Assembly: GCA_029263475.1 (NCBI GenBank)
Contig: JAJCXK010000027.1
Coordinates: 1-51,535, forward strand
DNA length: 51,535 nucleotides
DNA from: Candidatus Nitrosopumilus sp.
GTDB taxonomy: Archaea > Thermoproteota > Nitrososphaeria > Nitrososphaerales > Nitrosopumilaceae
Direction of reading: 5' to 3'
A program made the translations under genes and the position numbers. Under the pieces are notes generated by a model. That model ran no database searches. It was not told the DNA's origin and was given only the letters and a program-made list of their open reading frames with translations. This document shows, piece by piece, positions 1-8,001 of the stretch; the stretch's first letter is position 1; each line of letters starts with the position of its first letter.

Positions 1-1
1 T

Positions 2-226
2 GGAAGAAAAATCGTGTGGCATGATGATGGAACGTATGGCCTTGCAATCTTTGTTGGGTTTGATTCTTATTCCGAGAAAGACGTAGCAGTATTAACCAAT
101 TCACAGGAAATTGCAGATAAAATTGGAATGGATATTTTAGATGAGTCGATATTACAACATGCTAGCATGGGGGTAAAAGTATGCTTAAAAAACCAGTGTA
201 ATTCAATGTTCTCTTTGAGGATGTGA
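2..226 (+). CDS. Serine beta-lactamase-like hydrolase, C-terminal fragment (cut by window edge)
   Basis: Only the last 74 residues are in the window; the frame is open to the left edge. The segment GRKIVWHDDGTYG followed by FVGFDS and VAVLTNS matches the HxGGxxGF...VVVLTNS tail of class C beta-lactamase/penicillin-binding-protein-like serine hydrolases, where the W-H-x-G strand lines the active site. The nucleophile SxxK and the YxN motif would lie outside the window. The family hydrolyses or transfers peptide/ester substrates, often extracellularly; the substrate here is unknown. It ends 16 nt before the next gene. Confidence 0.65.
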   Translation, partial: GRKIVWHDDGTYGLAIFVGFDSYSEKDVAVLTNSQEIADKIGMDILDESILQHASMGVKVCLKNQCNSMFSLRM

Positions 227-242
227 TGGAGGTTAGGATGGC

Positions 243-896
243 TTGATTGAAAACCCTAATTATATTAATCAAGAATTCAACAGGCCTACAAAACAGCATC
301 AATGCAAAGAAAAGACTCAAAACAAGGTTTTAGAATTTTTTGGAAAATCACAAGAGTGTATTGTATGTCTTGTTGGTATAATCAACTCTACAGAACTTAT
401 CACACAAATTCCAGAATCAAAATTAAATGTATTTTTTGCCACATTTCTTAACTGTATGGCAGATGTTGTAAAGAAACATAACGGTAAAATTGTAAAAAGC
501 ATGAAAAGCACACTTTTGTTTTATTTTGATGATTCTGAGAAAGATTATGTCCGAAATGCGTTATGGTGCGGGTTAGACATGGTTGAAAAACGAGATGAAG
601 TTAATGAGCGGTTACAGGAAATAAGCGCCCCATTCATTAATTATAGAGTGAGCAGTGATTTTGGAAGGATGATGATCGGTTATTCCGACATGTCTACGGT
701 TGAAGACATATTTGGACCCGTAGTAAATATGTGCTCAAAAATAAATCCACTTGCAAGTCCAAACAGCATGGTGATTGGAAATGATTTTCACATGATTGTA
801 AAATCTTCACACGATTTTGAGTTTAATAAGATGAGAGAAAAACCAATTACCGGCATTATGAACAAGTATTCAGTCTATGAAGTTAAAAAAGCATAA
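243..896 (+). CDS. Degenerate class III nucleotidyl-cyclase homology domain protein
   Basis: A 217-aa protein. Residues about 38-190 follow the class III adenylate/guanylate cyclase fold: IVCLVGIINST aligns with the first metal-binding strand, GKIVKSMKSTLLFYF with the second, and DIFGPVVNMCSKI with the (D/G)xxVNxAxR helix. Both metal-binding aspartates of the family are replaced: glycine at about residue 45 and serine at about residue 89. It is therefore probably catalytically inactive, perhaps a binding or regulatory paralogue of the intact cyclase at 4768-5577. The TTG start is chosen because GGAGGT at 228-233 lies 9 nt upstream, and the nearby ATG at 238 runs into a stop at once. It follows the hydrolase by 16 nt, possibly in one transcript. 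Confidence 0.7.
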   Translation: MIENPNYINQEFNRPTKQHQCKEKTQNKVLEFFGKSQECIVCLVGIINSTELITQIPESKLNVFFATFLNCMADVVKKHNGKIVKSMKSTLLFYFDDSEKDYVRNALWCGLDMVEKRDEVNERLQEISAPFINYRVSSDFGRMMIGYSDMSTVEDIFGPVVNMCSKINPLASPNSMVIGNDFHMIVKSSHDFEFNKMREKPITGIMNKYSVYEVKKA

Positions 897-1085
897 TTTT
901 AACATGTAAAAATTTGATTTTATTGAAACCCAAATTTAACATAATGAATAAGATATTGATAAAAACTTCATTAGAAAATCAAAATCAAATCTAAAAAAGT
1001 GTGATTAACTGAGGCAATCAAATCAGACAGAAATGTAAGATCAAAGACAAACTTTAATTCCTTGTCTGAATTTGTTTTTTTAAGT

Positions 1086-1159
1086 GCCGAGGTAGCTCAG
1101 CCTGGGAGAGCACTCGGCTGAAGACCGGGCTGTCGCTTGTTCAAATCATGCCCTCGGCA
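1086..1159 (+). tRNA. tRNA-Phe (GAA)
   Basis: A full cloverleaf can be drawn. The acceptor GCCGAGG pairs with CCTCGGC, followed by discriminator A. Positions 8-9 are TA. The D stem is GCTC/GAGC. The anticodon stem CTCGG/CCGGG holds the loop CTGAAGA with anticodon GAA and a purine G at position 37, as expected for archaeal tRNA-Phe. The variable loop is 5 nt. The T arm is GCTTG-TTCAAAT-CATGC and contains one T-T opposition in its stem. There is no intron. The bases after the discriminator are CCC, so the full CCA end is not encoded. Confidence 0.95.
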
Positions 1160-1170
1160 CCCTCACCAAA

Positions 1171-1190
1171 TCATCCATTTTTTCGGATGA
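1171..1190 (+). terminator. Possible hairpin/T-run terminator after tRNA-Phe
   Basis: TCATCC and GGATGA form a 6-bp stem around the loop ATTTTTTC, 11 nt after the tRNA. The T6 run fits archaeal T-tract termination. Weak structural evidence only. Confidence 0.35.
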
Positions 1191-1398
1191 CTGAATTTAA
1201 GGTAAAATCGTATCCAGAATATGATTATTTAAAATAGCAAATTTACAGCGTTACGGATAATCTCATAAATGATAATTTGGTAAAACCTTTCCATCTCACG
1301 GTTATTTTGGCCTAAAAATATTCTAGACGTAGATCTATGCCAAGAATAAATTCAGCATAATCTTTAATAGCCACCCCATCTCAAGATTTTCGATATTA

Positions 1399-1635
1399 AT
1401 GGCTGAAAAAAAAGATGTGAAGAAAAATACAAAGAAAATATCTGCAAAGAAAATATCTGCAAAGAAAACCACCATCAAAACCAAGTCTAAAGCGAAAAAT
1501 AGAAAAATTATTGACGAGTCAATGGGTGATGGGATAGTCATAGTAGATGATGATGTCAAGATCGATCAGGAAAAAGTTAACGAAGAAAGACGAGCATACC
1601 TTGAAGAGGCTCGATCACAAGAAGCAATAGACTAG
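1399..1635 (+). CDS. Small lysine-rich protein
   Basis: A 78-aa protein with no recognised family. Residues 4-37 are very basic, including the tandem repeat KKISAKKISAKKTT; the rest is acidic (about 40-78, with a VDDDV patch and an EERRAYLEEARSQEAID helix). The bipolar charge suggests a nucleic-acid-binding tail on an acidic helix, but this is inference. An AT-rich TATA-like stretch about 25 nt upstream fits leaderless transcription. Confidence 0.6.
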   Translation: MAEKKDVKKNTKKISAKKISAKKTTIKTKSKAKNRKIIDESMGDGIVIVDDDVKIDQEKVNEERRAYLEEARSQEAID

Positions 1636-1669
1636 GAATCTTTATCCGATCCGGTGACGTAATCTAACC

Positions 1670-1909
1670 ATGCGCGCATTATGTTTAATTTTAGTAAAAC
1701 CAGGTAAGGCAGACGCAGTAGTTGAAATTCTAAGGAAAAAACGTAAGTTTGTTAAACAGGTGATGATCGTCACAGGAAGAGCAGATGTTAGCGTTCTCTT
1801 ACAGGGAGGAATTGATGAGATTAACGGCATGGTAATTGATTTTAAAAAAATTAAAGACATCGTGACTACTGAGACGCTAATTGAAGTGGAGGTCGACCTG
1901 GGATGGTGA
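1670..1909 (+). CDS. Stand-alone Lrp/AsnC effector (RAM) domain protein 1
   Basis: A 79-aa protein that is only the C-terminal ligand-binding domain of the Lrp/AsnC family: ALCLILVKPGKADAVVEILRK, a GRADVSVLLQG strand, then ETLIEVEVDLGW. There is no helix-turn-helix. Such domains form alpha/beta sandwich oligomers that bind amino acids at their interfaces and can modulate a partner regulator. It overlaps the next, homologous gene by 7 nt, so the two are probably translated together and may form hetero-oligomers. Ligand unknown. Confidence 0.8.
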   Translation: MRALCLILVKPGKADAVVEILRKKRKFVKQVMIVTGRADVSVLLQGGIDEINGMVIDFKKIKDIVTTETLIEVEVDLGW

Positions 1910-2121
1910 GGGCAATAATTTTGGTAAAGTCTCCAAAAAAACTAATTGCAGTTAAGCTAAAAAAAGTTTCATCCGTTACAGATTCATTTCCAACAAGTGG
2001 GCAGTTTGATGCAGTGGTAATCGTAGACGTTGAAGAACTATCTCAGATCAAAGAAATAGCTAACCAAATACAGAGAATTGGAGGAGTTGAAAGAACTGAA
2101 ACCATGGTTGAAGTTCAATAA
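1903..2121 (+). CDS. Stand-alone Lrp/AsnC effector (RAM) domain protein 2
   Basis: A 72-aa paralogue of the preceding protein: VRAIILVKSPKK, the SGQFDAVVIVDVEELSQI core and the RIGGVERTETMVEVQ ending. It also lacks a DNA-binding domain. The ATG lies inside the end of the upstream gene and has its own ribosome-binding sequence GGAGGT (1888-1893) 9 nt upstream. The tandem, overlapping arrangement argues for co-translation and partnership with copy 1. Confidence 0.8.
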   Translation: MVRAIILVKSPKKLIAVKLKKVSSVTDSFPTSGQFDAVVIVDVEELSQIKEIANQIQRIGGVERTETMVEVQ

Positions 2122-2349
2122 AATTGATTCTGTGTTGATAAGTAACCGTGACTGATTATTCTGCTTCTTTAGATTCATTCTTTTTTTGCCATAATTTTTT
2201 AAAGAATTTACAATGGGAGTAAAAATTTGATTTAGCTATGAATGGGTAATTTTCAAGAACTAGGCAAAAATTAGAATGTGCTTTTAAAAATTTCCTCAAT
2301 ATCTAAAATTTCAGATATAGTTATTATCAAGATTAGAAAAAAATTGGAT

Positions 2350-2508
2350 ATGGGATTCAAAAGAGGCATTAACAAATGTGTAGAATGTGAAAAGAAAATG
2401 AAGGACGATCCCAATGAAACTGGTATGTGCAGCAAATGCGGTAAAGCACAAAATCGTATAGAATCAACATTATACAAAGAATTAATTGATGAAGGAAGAT
2501 TTCCATAA
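2350..2508 (+). CDS. Small zinc-ribbon protein
   Basis: A 52-aa protein starting MGFKRGINK. Two CxxC pairs (CVEC near residue 10 and CSKC near residue 30), spaced as in a rubredoxin-like zinc ribbon, are followed by a short helix IESTLYKELIDE. The frame stays open upstream to about 2278, but that stretch reads as AT-rich non-coding sequence, so the ATG at 2350 is preferred. Role unknown; zinc binding is inferred from the cysteines. Confidence 0.6.
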   Translation: MGFKRGINKCVECEKKMKDDPNETGMCSKCGKAQNRIESTLYKELIDEGRFP

Positions 2509-3074
2509 TATTAAAAAACCAGCGGAACATGTCATGGCGAGACATCAAATTAGATTATCTATGATCATACAATTGATGACACAAATCCGGCAATTTTTGA
2601 ATTGGATCTACAAAAGATCCATCTATGTTTTAGATCAAATTATTTTTGTTCAAAGTACACTCAGTTGCATACATAAAAAACACTATTTTATGGGAATAGT
2701 CTGATATGCCATACCGCATCAAACATGATAAGATTTGATGAATTCCAAATGAATTTGGTTAAAAATAATTATTGATAGTTATCGACACAATATTTTTTGA
2801 TTTTATTCAAAAAATCTTCAAATTAATCAAAACTTCCAAAGATACAAACAAAAAAAGATGAATTCAAGTAAGAAATTTGATGAAGCAGGCTAAATGTTCC
2901 CAAATAGCAAATCATCAAAAACATTCACTAAAAATAGATTACATGCTCAATCATGGTTTATCCCGAATTATTTGAAAAGGAGTAATTTCTAGACATTCAA
3001 GCAAACGATTACATTAAAAAACAGAACTAGACATATTTTCAACAGATTATTAAAAAACAGATTTTTGAACAAGC
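2509..3074. other. Gene-poor region
   Basis: About 570 bp with many stops in all frames. One reading of 2560-2670 gives a protein-like stretch (HTIDDTNPAIFELDL) with no start and a stop just upstream, which could be a decayed gene fragment. No promoter, RNA gene or repeat is convincing here. Confidence 0.4.
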
Positions 3075-3236
3075 ATGCTTAAACTATTTGTCATATCAAA
3101 CGTATTTTCTGGTACAAGAAGTGGATTTTTTTCAAGTATGGTGAAGCGTATTGTAAGAGGAGTAGAAATGAAATTATATCTTTCGTCGAAGATCAATAAA
3201 ACTGATTTAAAGAACTTCAACGTATATGAGTTGTGA
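3075..3236 (+). CDS. Candidate 53-aa ORF upstream of the VOC gene
   Basis: The ORF starts ATG at 3075 and encodes MLKLFVISNVFSG... with a basic middle (SMVKRIVRG). Its stop TGA overlaps the GTG start of the next gene in a GTGA arrangement typical of coupled translation. No family is recognised and composition alone is not decisive; it may be chance or the tail of a decayed gene. Confidence 0.3.
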   Translation: MLKLFVISNVFSGTRSGFFSSMVKRIVRGVEMKLYLSSKINKTDLKNFNVYEL

Positions 3237-3646
3237 ACATCAAAAAAGTGGGAAATGTCATTTTAGCTGTTTCAGACATTGACAAGTCCCTGCAATTTTA
3301 CCATGAGACCATAGGTCTTCCTATTCAAAATCAGAGAAGATCATGGGTTGATTTGGGAACATCTGGTGCTTTGTTGAGTTTACATCCGGCATCATTGACC
3401 GCACAACATATTGGCAGTTCCATTGAGAATGGAATAACGATAGGTTTTCTGGTGGGTGATGTAAAATCCGCAGTTGAGGAGCTGAAGGCAAAGGGCGTCA
3501 CCATACATCGTGACATCGTTGAAAAGGATGCAGGAAAAAATGCAGTGATTTTGGATCCTGATGACTATCTGATTTCATTGTTTGAGCCAAGCTTTGAAGA
3601 CAAAGATCAGCAAACCAGTGGATATCAGGGATTCACACCAGCCTAG
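3233..3646 (+). CDS. Glyoxalase/bleomycin-resistance/dioxygenase (VOC) superfamily protein
   Basis: A 137-aa protein with the two beta-alpha-beta-beta-beta modules of the vicinal oxygen chelate fold: VGNVILAVSDIDKSLQFYHETIGLP (about 6-30), then GFLVGDVKSAVEELKAKGV and VILDPDDYLISLFEP. The usual metal ligand His of the first strand is Asn here (KVGNVILAV), while the terminal Glu (LFEP) is present, so metal binding and activity are uncertain. GTG start. Its stop overlaps the stop of the opposite-strand gene by 4 nt. Confidence 0.8.
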   Translation: MNIKKVGNVILAVSDIDKSLQFYHETIGLPIQNQRRSWVDLGTSGALLSLHPASLTAQHIGSSIENGITIGFLVGDVKSAVEELKAKGVTIHRDIVEKDAGKNAVILDPDDYLISLFEPSFEDKDQQTSGYQGFTPA

Positions 3647-4029
3647 ATTATCTTCTTAATTCGAGGAATAATCTTTTCTATGCTTTTTTCTTTTTTATTA
3701 ATTGAAACATAGTACATCACGTCTTTTTTCTGTAAGACTAGAATGGTAATCTTTTGATGTTGTAAAATTACATGCTCCAATTTTCCAATAGAATCAGCAT
3801 TATAATTTCTCAATGACAGTAGCGTGGATATTATTGAAAACTCATTTTTTACATGCTCCGATTTCAAAAGGGGTTTGGTACTGGGCTGGATTATTCCAGT
3901 CAGAGTCCGACCATACGCGTTAATTACTCCTGCATATCGTATGCTGTTGGATATCTTGAGAATACTCTGACATTGTTTTCTGTATTTTGTCACGGTATCT
4001 TTCCACTTATCTGCAGGAGTTTTTGCCAT
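3643..4029 (-). CDS. Conserved thaumarchaeal-type small protein, roadblock-like
   Basis: A 128-aa protein beginning MAKTPADKWKD. An N-terminal helix is followed by YAGVINAYGRTLTGIIQPS, then alternating hydrophobic strands (ITILVLQKKDVMYYVSI) and a basic tail. The layout (helix, then 'who-are-you' beta strands with a Gly-Arg turn) resembles roadblock/longin-like regulatory domains. I do not recognise a characterised homologue. Convergent with the VOC gene; the two stop codons interlock. Confidence 0.65.
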   Translation of the reverse strand: MAKTPADKWKDTVTKYRKQCQSILKISNSIRYAGVINAYGRTLTGIIQPSTKPLLKSEHVKNEFSIISTLLSLRNYNADSIGKLEHVILQHQKITILVLQKKDVMYYVSINKKEKSIEKIIPRIKKII

Positions 4030-4096
4030 GACGAGGATATCATTTAGAAATTAATAAGGCTATGGACACATATCGTGTTTTTTAAAATTGTGATGG

Positions 4097-4480
4097 TTAC
4101 TTGGAATTGGATTCTTTTTCCAATTTTTTCTTTAGTTCCAAATTTTCTTTTAACAATTTATCATTGGCAGTTTGAAGTGTTTCAACAGAATTTTGTCTGG
4201 TGTATAACGGATGCCCAGGTGGGACAATTTTGGAATTCATTGACAACAGGCCTGCAGCATATTGTTGATACATATGTTGGAATCCCTGTAATTTTTGATT
4301 AATTGTATTTACATCTCCCAAAAACTGTTTTCTCATAGGGTTTTCGTTGATTTTAAACATAGAATTAGGCAATCCTGGTGGCAATCGGGGAAACTGAAAT
4401 GCCAGATGTGGTACATTTGGGTTTAATCCGTAAAGGTCCTGTAAGTGCTTTATTGCTAAATTATCCACAATTATGTTCAA
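4097..4480 (-). CDS. Hypothetical protein with C-terminal coiled coil
   Basis: A 127-aa protein. The N-terminal part is Pro/Leu rich (HLAFQFPRLPPGLPNSMF), the centre is Gln rich, and residues about 100-127 form a heptad-like coiled coil (ETLQTANDKLLKENLELKKKLEKE). No signal peptide. Function unknown; the coiled coil suggests oligomerisation or a structural/adaptor role. Confidence 0.6.
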   Translation of the reverse strand: MNIIVDNLAIKHLQDLYGLNPNVPHLAFQFPRLPPGLPNSMFKINENPMRKQFLGDVNTINQKLQGFQHMYQQYAAGLLSMNSKIVPPGHPLYTRQNSVETLQTANDKLLKENLELKKKLEKESNSK

Positions 4481-4605
4481 TAATAGCCATATTTGTGGCT
4501 TACTTTAGTCGTTTGATAAACTCTTTAGCTAACTTTCAGGAGTTTTAGCTCAATTTGAGCTGATCGGAGATCCTTATAGATTCGTAATTTTGATCGAAAA
4601 CATAC

Positions 4606-4752
4606 ATGGACAGAATAACAAAATCATGTTTGAAATGTAAAAAAGACATCAAAGAAAAGGATCTACATAAAATCGTAATATACGTGGTTCAAAAAAAATT
4701 CACCGAACATCACTATGAGCACGTGGAATGTCCAGACAAGTTTACCGTTTGA
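4606..4752 (+). CDS. 48-aa Cys/His miniprotein (zinc-ribbon-like)
   Basis: The ATG at 4606 opens MDRITKSCLKCKKDI with a CxxC pair, and the C-terminal half carries EHHYEHVECPDKF, giving a possible Cys3-His metal site. It ends 15 nt before the stop of the convergent cyclase gene. It is likely real because of the compact Cys/His layout and clean start. Function unknown. Confidence 0.5.
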   Translation: MDRITKSCLKCKKDIKEKDLHKIVIYVVQKKFTEHHYEHVECPDKFTV

Positions 4753-4767
4753 TTATTGTTATTCTGA

Positions 4768-5577
4768 TCATCCCTTGAATTCATATACGCCATAGATAGT
4801 ACCAGTAACCCTAGATCTGTATTTCCATTCATCTTTACCCCATACCTTTGCAACAAAATCTTTCTGTGTCGTTGGATGAAGCCTAAGATATACGTCATCT
4901 CCAATCAAAATCTGATTTGGTTTTGCCATGTTTTGAATTTTTGATGCAATGTTCATTGCAGGACCCATAAGATCGACATGAGAGTTTTTCACATCGGCGC
5001 CATATCTTACGATGATATTTTGTCCAAAGTCGACCCCAATCTTTACCATCAAGTCTGGATAATCATATTGGTTTAGTATCGGATTGATTCCTTTTTGAAT
5101 TACCGAAATCATTGATTTTGCACAGCTTACGGCATTATCTGAGGCAAGCAGTCCATTATTTTCACCTACAAAATATCCTATCACGGCATCACCTACAAAT
5201 TTTAAGACGTATCCGTGGTGTTGCCTTATCACCGAAGCCATCTCTTGTGAAAACGAGCTGACAATAATTGCAATTTTTTCTTCAGGCATTTCTAACGTCA
5301 TGGTAGTAGAGCCAACTAGATCAACATAAAGAACAACCATGTCCAATTTTGAAAAAACGTTTTTTCTCAGAAATTGATCCGATTCGTCAATCATACCTAA
5401 ATATTCATAGCCTTTTTTGAGGGCGCCCCAAACACGCTTTTGTGTTTCTAAGATCATGGTGTCCGAATCCAATGTCTGCTGCTTATCTGTACTAAGTAGC
5501 ATGTCTACAATAGGGTTACTTTGAATATCACTATCAGATTCTTCGTCTGAGTCATTTTTTTTGTTATTTTCAGACAT
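4768..5577 (-). CDS. Class III adenylate/guanylate cyclase
   Basis: A 269-aa soluble protein. Residues 1-30 are Asp/Ser rich; about 78-265 form the catalytic domain. Both metal-binding aspartates are present: D86 in YVDLVGST and D130 in FVGDAVIGYF. LMGPAMNIASKI supplies the Asn-containing transition-state helix. Enzymes of this family make cAMP or cGMP from ATP/GTP as dimers. There is no membrane or receptor domain, so it may respond to a soluble signal through its N-terminal 75 residues. It pairs conceptually with the catalytically dead homologue at 243-896. Confidence 0.85.
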   Translation of the reverse strand: MSENNKKNDSDEESDSDIQSNPIVDMLLSTDKQQTLDSDTMILETQKRVWGALKKGYEYLGMIDESDQFLRKNVFSKLDMVVLYVDLVGSTTMTLEMPEEKIAIIVSSFSQEMASVIRQHHGYVLKFVGDAVIGYFVGENNGLLASDNAVSCAKSMISVIQKGINPILNQYDYPDLMVKIGVDFGQNIIVRYGADVKNSHVDLMGPAMNIASKIQNMAKPNQILIGDDVYLRLHPTTQKDFVAKVWGKDEWKYRSRVTGTIYGVYEFKG

Positions 5578-5772
5578 TATTTCCGCCTATTTTGTGAGAA
5601 ACTCGCCTGTTATGGGGGAGAGAGTTTACGTTGAAATCATCATAATGGTGCCAGGTAATGGATTTTTTATATTGACAACAGATACGATTGAGTTTATCCA
5701 CATGTAAAAATTAAATTTAACATATTTAGATTTTGATGAAGGTTTAAGGAGAGTAACTATTAGTTATTTTTT

Positions 5773-6612
5773 GTGCGATTAGATTCACGTTCACCGAACG
5801 ACTTTATTCAATTGTTAAACCAAAAAAATGAATCATCTCAAAAAGCATATCTCTCGATGATGGCTGATTTGATCAAAATGTCAGACACCAAAGTGATGAT
5901 GGGGGATGCCACGGTTACAGAGCAAAAAACATTTGATCCAAAAAGGGTTATGGATTATTTTCAAAAAATAAACAATTCACTAAGGGATTGGTCATTGCAG
6001 GACGTATCCATTACAAACAATCAGGATGTTAGAAGGATTTTTACAAAATTTGAAGTCAAGGAAGAAAACTATTTGTTGTCGGGTCACCTTTCGTTACAAT
6101 TTCACGTTTTGTTGTACTATAAGCCAGATCAACAAGTAATTGAGATTCAAAAGGAGTTGGCAGAAATAGTGGACTTGACAAAAAGCGAGCAAGAGCAATT
6201 ATCAGATAATAGCGATCAACTCGTTTTAGACAAACTAAAAGAAATGGGGTACAAAGACTTTGATCATCAAAACCTGTTTGAAGTATTTTACGAAAATGAT
6301 GAATTCAGAGAAAAAGTCTTTGAGGAGATTCAAAAAGATTCCGGAGTGGACTTTCAAGAACTCACAGAAAAAAAGAACAAACTGTTTGCAGATCTTGATT
6401 CACTTTTACTTGAAACGTATCAGACATCATCCGTGCTAATTGATGATCCAAGATTGGTCGCAGGTGAAGAAGGATGCTTGCTTTCTTTGGATTTGGAATT
6501 TATCAAAAACGGCAATCGCGAAGGGTTGTTTGATCCAAGAAAAATGTCCAATGCAGTAAAGGGAAATATCATTAAACGTCTGGACGAACTCGAGACAGTT
6601 GTCAAATCGTAA
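5773..6612 (+). CDS. Hypothetical protein, 279 aa
   Basis: Unrecognised soluble protein, GTG start. Charged and helical, with DPKRVMDYFQKINNSLRDW (about 57-76), a beta-rich middle (LSGHLSLQFHVLLYYKP) and Glu-rich helices to the end (LTEKKNKLFADLDSLLLETYQ). No signal peptide, membrane segment or catalytic motif. It stands alone between the cyclase and threonine ammonia-lyase. Coding character is clear from length and amino-acid balance. Confidence 0.65.
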   Translation: MRLDSRSPNDFIQLLNQKNESSQKAYLSMMADLIKMSDTKVMMGDATVTEQKTFDPKRVMDYFQKINNSLRDWSLQDVSITNNQDVRRIFTKFEVKEENYLLSGHLSLQFHVLLYYKPDQQVIEIQKELAEIVDLTKSEQEQLSDNSDQLVLDKLKEMGYKDFDHQNLFEVFYENDEFREKVFEEIQKDSGVDFQELTEKKNKLFADLDSLLLETYQTSSVLIDDPRLVAGEEGCLLSLDLEFIKNGNREGLFDPRKMSNAVKGNIIKRLDELETVVKS

Positions 6613-6792
6613 ACTAAAACAAGGAACCGGAAAATGAGATAAATCTCAAAGGGGAGATCCGATCCCTTGATATATTTTTCAATAAAAAATGAAACTATTT
6701 ATGGATTCCTGAAAATACACGCATGGATTTTGATTTTCATGTGTTTTAGAATAGAAGAAGTCAAATATGTCAAATCAATAGCATCATTTCCA

Positions 6793-8001
6793 ATGAACCC
6801 CACTTATGATGAAATAGTAAAAGCAAATTCGTTACGAGGTGATAAAATAAAGAAAACTCCTCTCATTCATTCCCCCGTATTTACCGAACTCGTTGGTTCT
6901 GATGTTTATTTAAAATCTGAATTTCTACAGAAGACAGGTTCCTTTAAGATTCGCGGAGCATATTTTAAAATTAAATCATTATCTGAAGAAGAGAAAAAGC
7001 ACGGGGTGGTTGCAGCATCAGCAGGGAATCATGCACAAGGAGTTGCATTTGCATCCTCACTGGAAAAAATCACATGCACAATTGTCATGCCAAAAAATGC
7101 ATCGCCAGCTAAGGTTGCAGCAACAAGAGGATACGGTGCAAAAGTAATTCTGGAGGGAACTAACTATGATGAATCTTCATCCAAAGCAAAAGAAATTGCA
7201 GTAAAAACAGGTGCCACAATGATACATGCCTTTGATGATCCTCAAATAATTGCAGCCCAAGGAGTGGTAGGTCTAGAAATCTTGGAAGACTTGCCGGATG
7301 TGGATGAAATTTACGTTCCAATTGGAGGAGGTGGATTGACAGCTGGAATTCTAATAGCAGTTAAAGAAAAAAATCCAAATGTCAGGATTATCGGAGTTCA
7401 GTCAAAATCATTTCCATCCATGTATGATTCAATCAAACAGGGTTCAGTCACTACCAGTGGGGGAGGAAGGACAATTGCAGATGGGATTTCGGTAAAAGTT
7501 CCAGGGTATCTCACATTTACAATCATTAAAGATCTCATAGATGAGATAGTCCTAGTAGATGATGTGCAGATTACAAAAGCAATGTTTCTGCTAATGGAGA
7601 GAATGAAGTTTGTAGTAGAGCCAGCGGGTGCTGCAAGTTTAGCTTACCTGCTATCGAAAAAACAGGCCAAGAAAAAGAAAATTGTGGCCATTTTGGCAGG
7701 AGGAAACGTGGACATGTATCTTTTAGGACAGATAGTGGACAAGGGTCTTGCAGCAATGGGTAGGTTACTAAAAATATCGATATTGCTCCCAGACAGGCCA
7801 GGTGCATTCAAAGAAATTGTTGACGAGATAACACTTGCCAATGCAAACATCGTAGAGGTGGTACATGACAGATTGAGCTCTGAGATCAATGCGGGTTCTG
7901 CAGGCGTTACTTTGAGTCTTGAAACACAAGGAAAAGAACAGGCAGAATTACTGATAAAGTCGTTAAAGGCAAAAAACATCCAGTTTACTTTATCTACTTA
8001 A
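6793..8001 (+). CDS. ilvA: Threonine ammonia-lyase (threonine dehydratase) with ACT domain
   Basis: A 402-aa PLP enzyme of fold type II that deaminates L-threonine to 2-oxobutanoate, the entry to isoleucine synthesis. The PLP lysine is in KTGSFKIRGAY (about K52), the substrate Asn loop is SAGNHAQG and the phosphate-binding loop is GGGGLTAG. Residues about 325-402 are an ACT domain (LLKISILLPDRPGAFKEI), the usual allosteric site for branched-chain amino acids. The ATG at 6793 is chosen because upstream in-frame codons look non-coding and the length then matches the family. Its stop interlocks with that of purE on the other strand. Confidence 0.92.
   Translation: MNPTYDEIVKANSLRGDKIKKTPLIHSPVFTELVGSDVYLKSEFLQKTGSFKIRGAYFKIKSLSEEEKKHGVVAASAGNHAQGVAFASSLEKITCTIVMPKNASPAKVAATRGYGAKVILEGTNYDESSSKAKEIAVKTGATMIHAFDDPQIIAAQGVVGLEILEDLPDVDEIYVPIGGGGLTAGILIAVKEKNPNVRIIGVQSKSFPSMYDSIKQGSVTTSGGGRTIADGISVKVPGYLTFTIIKDLIDEIVLVDDVQITKAMFLLMERMKFVVEPAGAASLAYLLSKKQAKKKKIVAILAGGNVDMYLLGQIVDKGLAAMGRLLKISILLPDRPGAFKEIVDEITLANANIVEVVHDRLSSEINAGSAGVTLSLETQGKEQAELLIKSLKAKNIQFTLST

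Noticed and set aside
2486..2704. 72-codon plus-strand ORF after the zinc-ribbon gene
   Set aside because: It overlaps the real gene, has an AT-driven composition and no start signal. Another frame of the same stretch looks more protein-like but lacks a start; at most a decayed fragment.
4075..4302. 75-codon plus-strand ORF opposite the coiled-coil gene
   Set aside because: Shadow of the minus-strand gene, rich in Trp and Phe as expected from the complement of Lys/Gln codons.
5612..5707. 31-codon ORF MGERVYVEIIIMVPGNG... before the 279-aa gene
   Set aside because: Readable but very short, with no Cys/His or overlap signature to support it.
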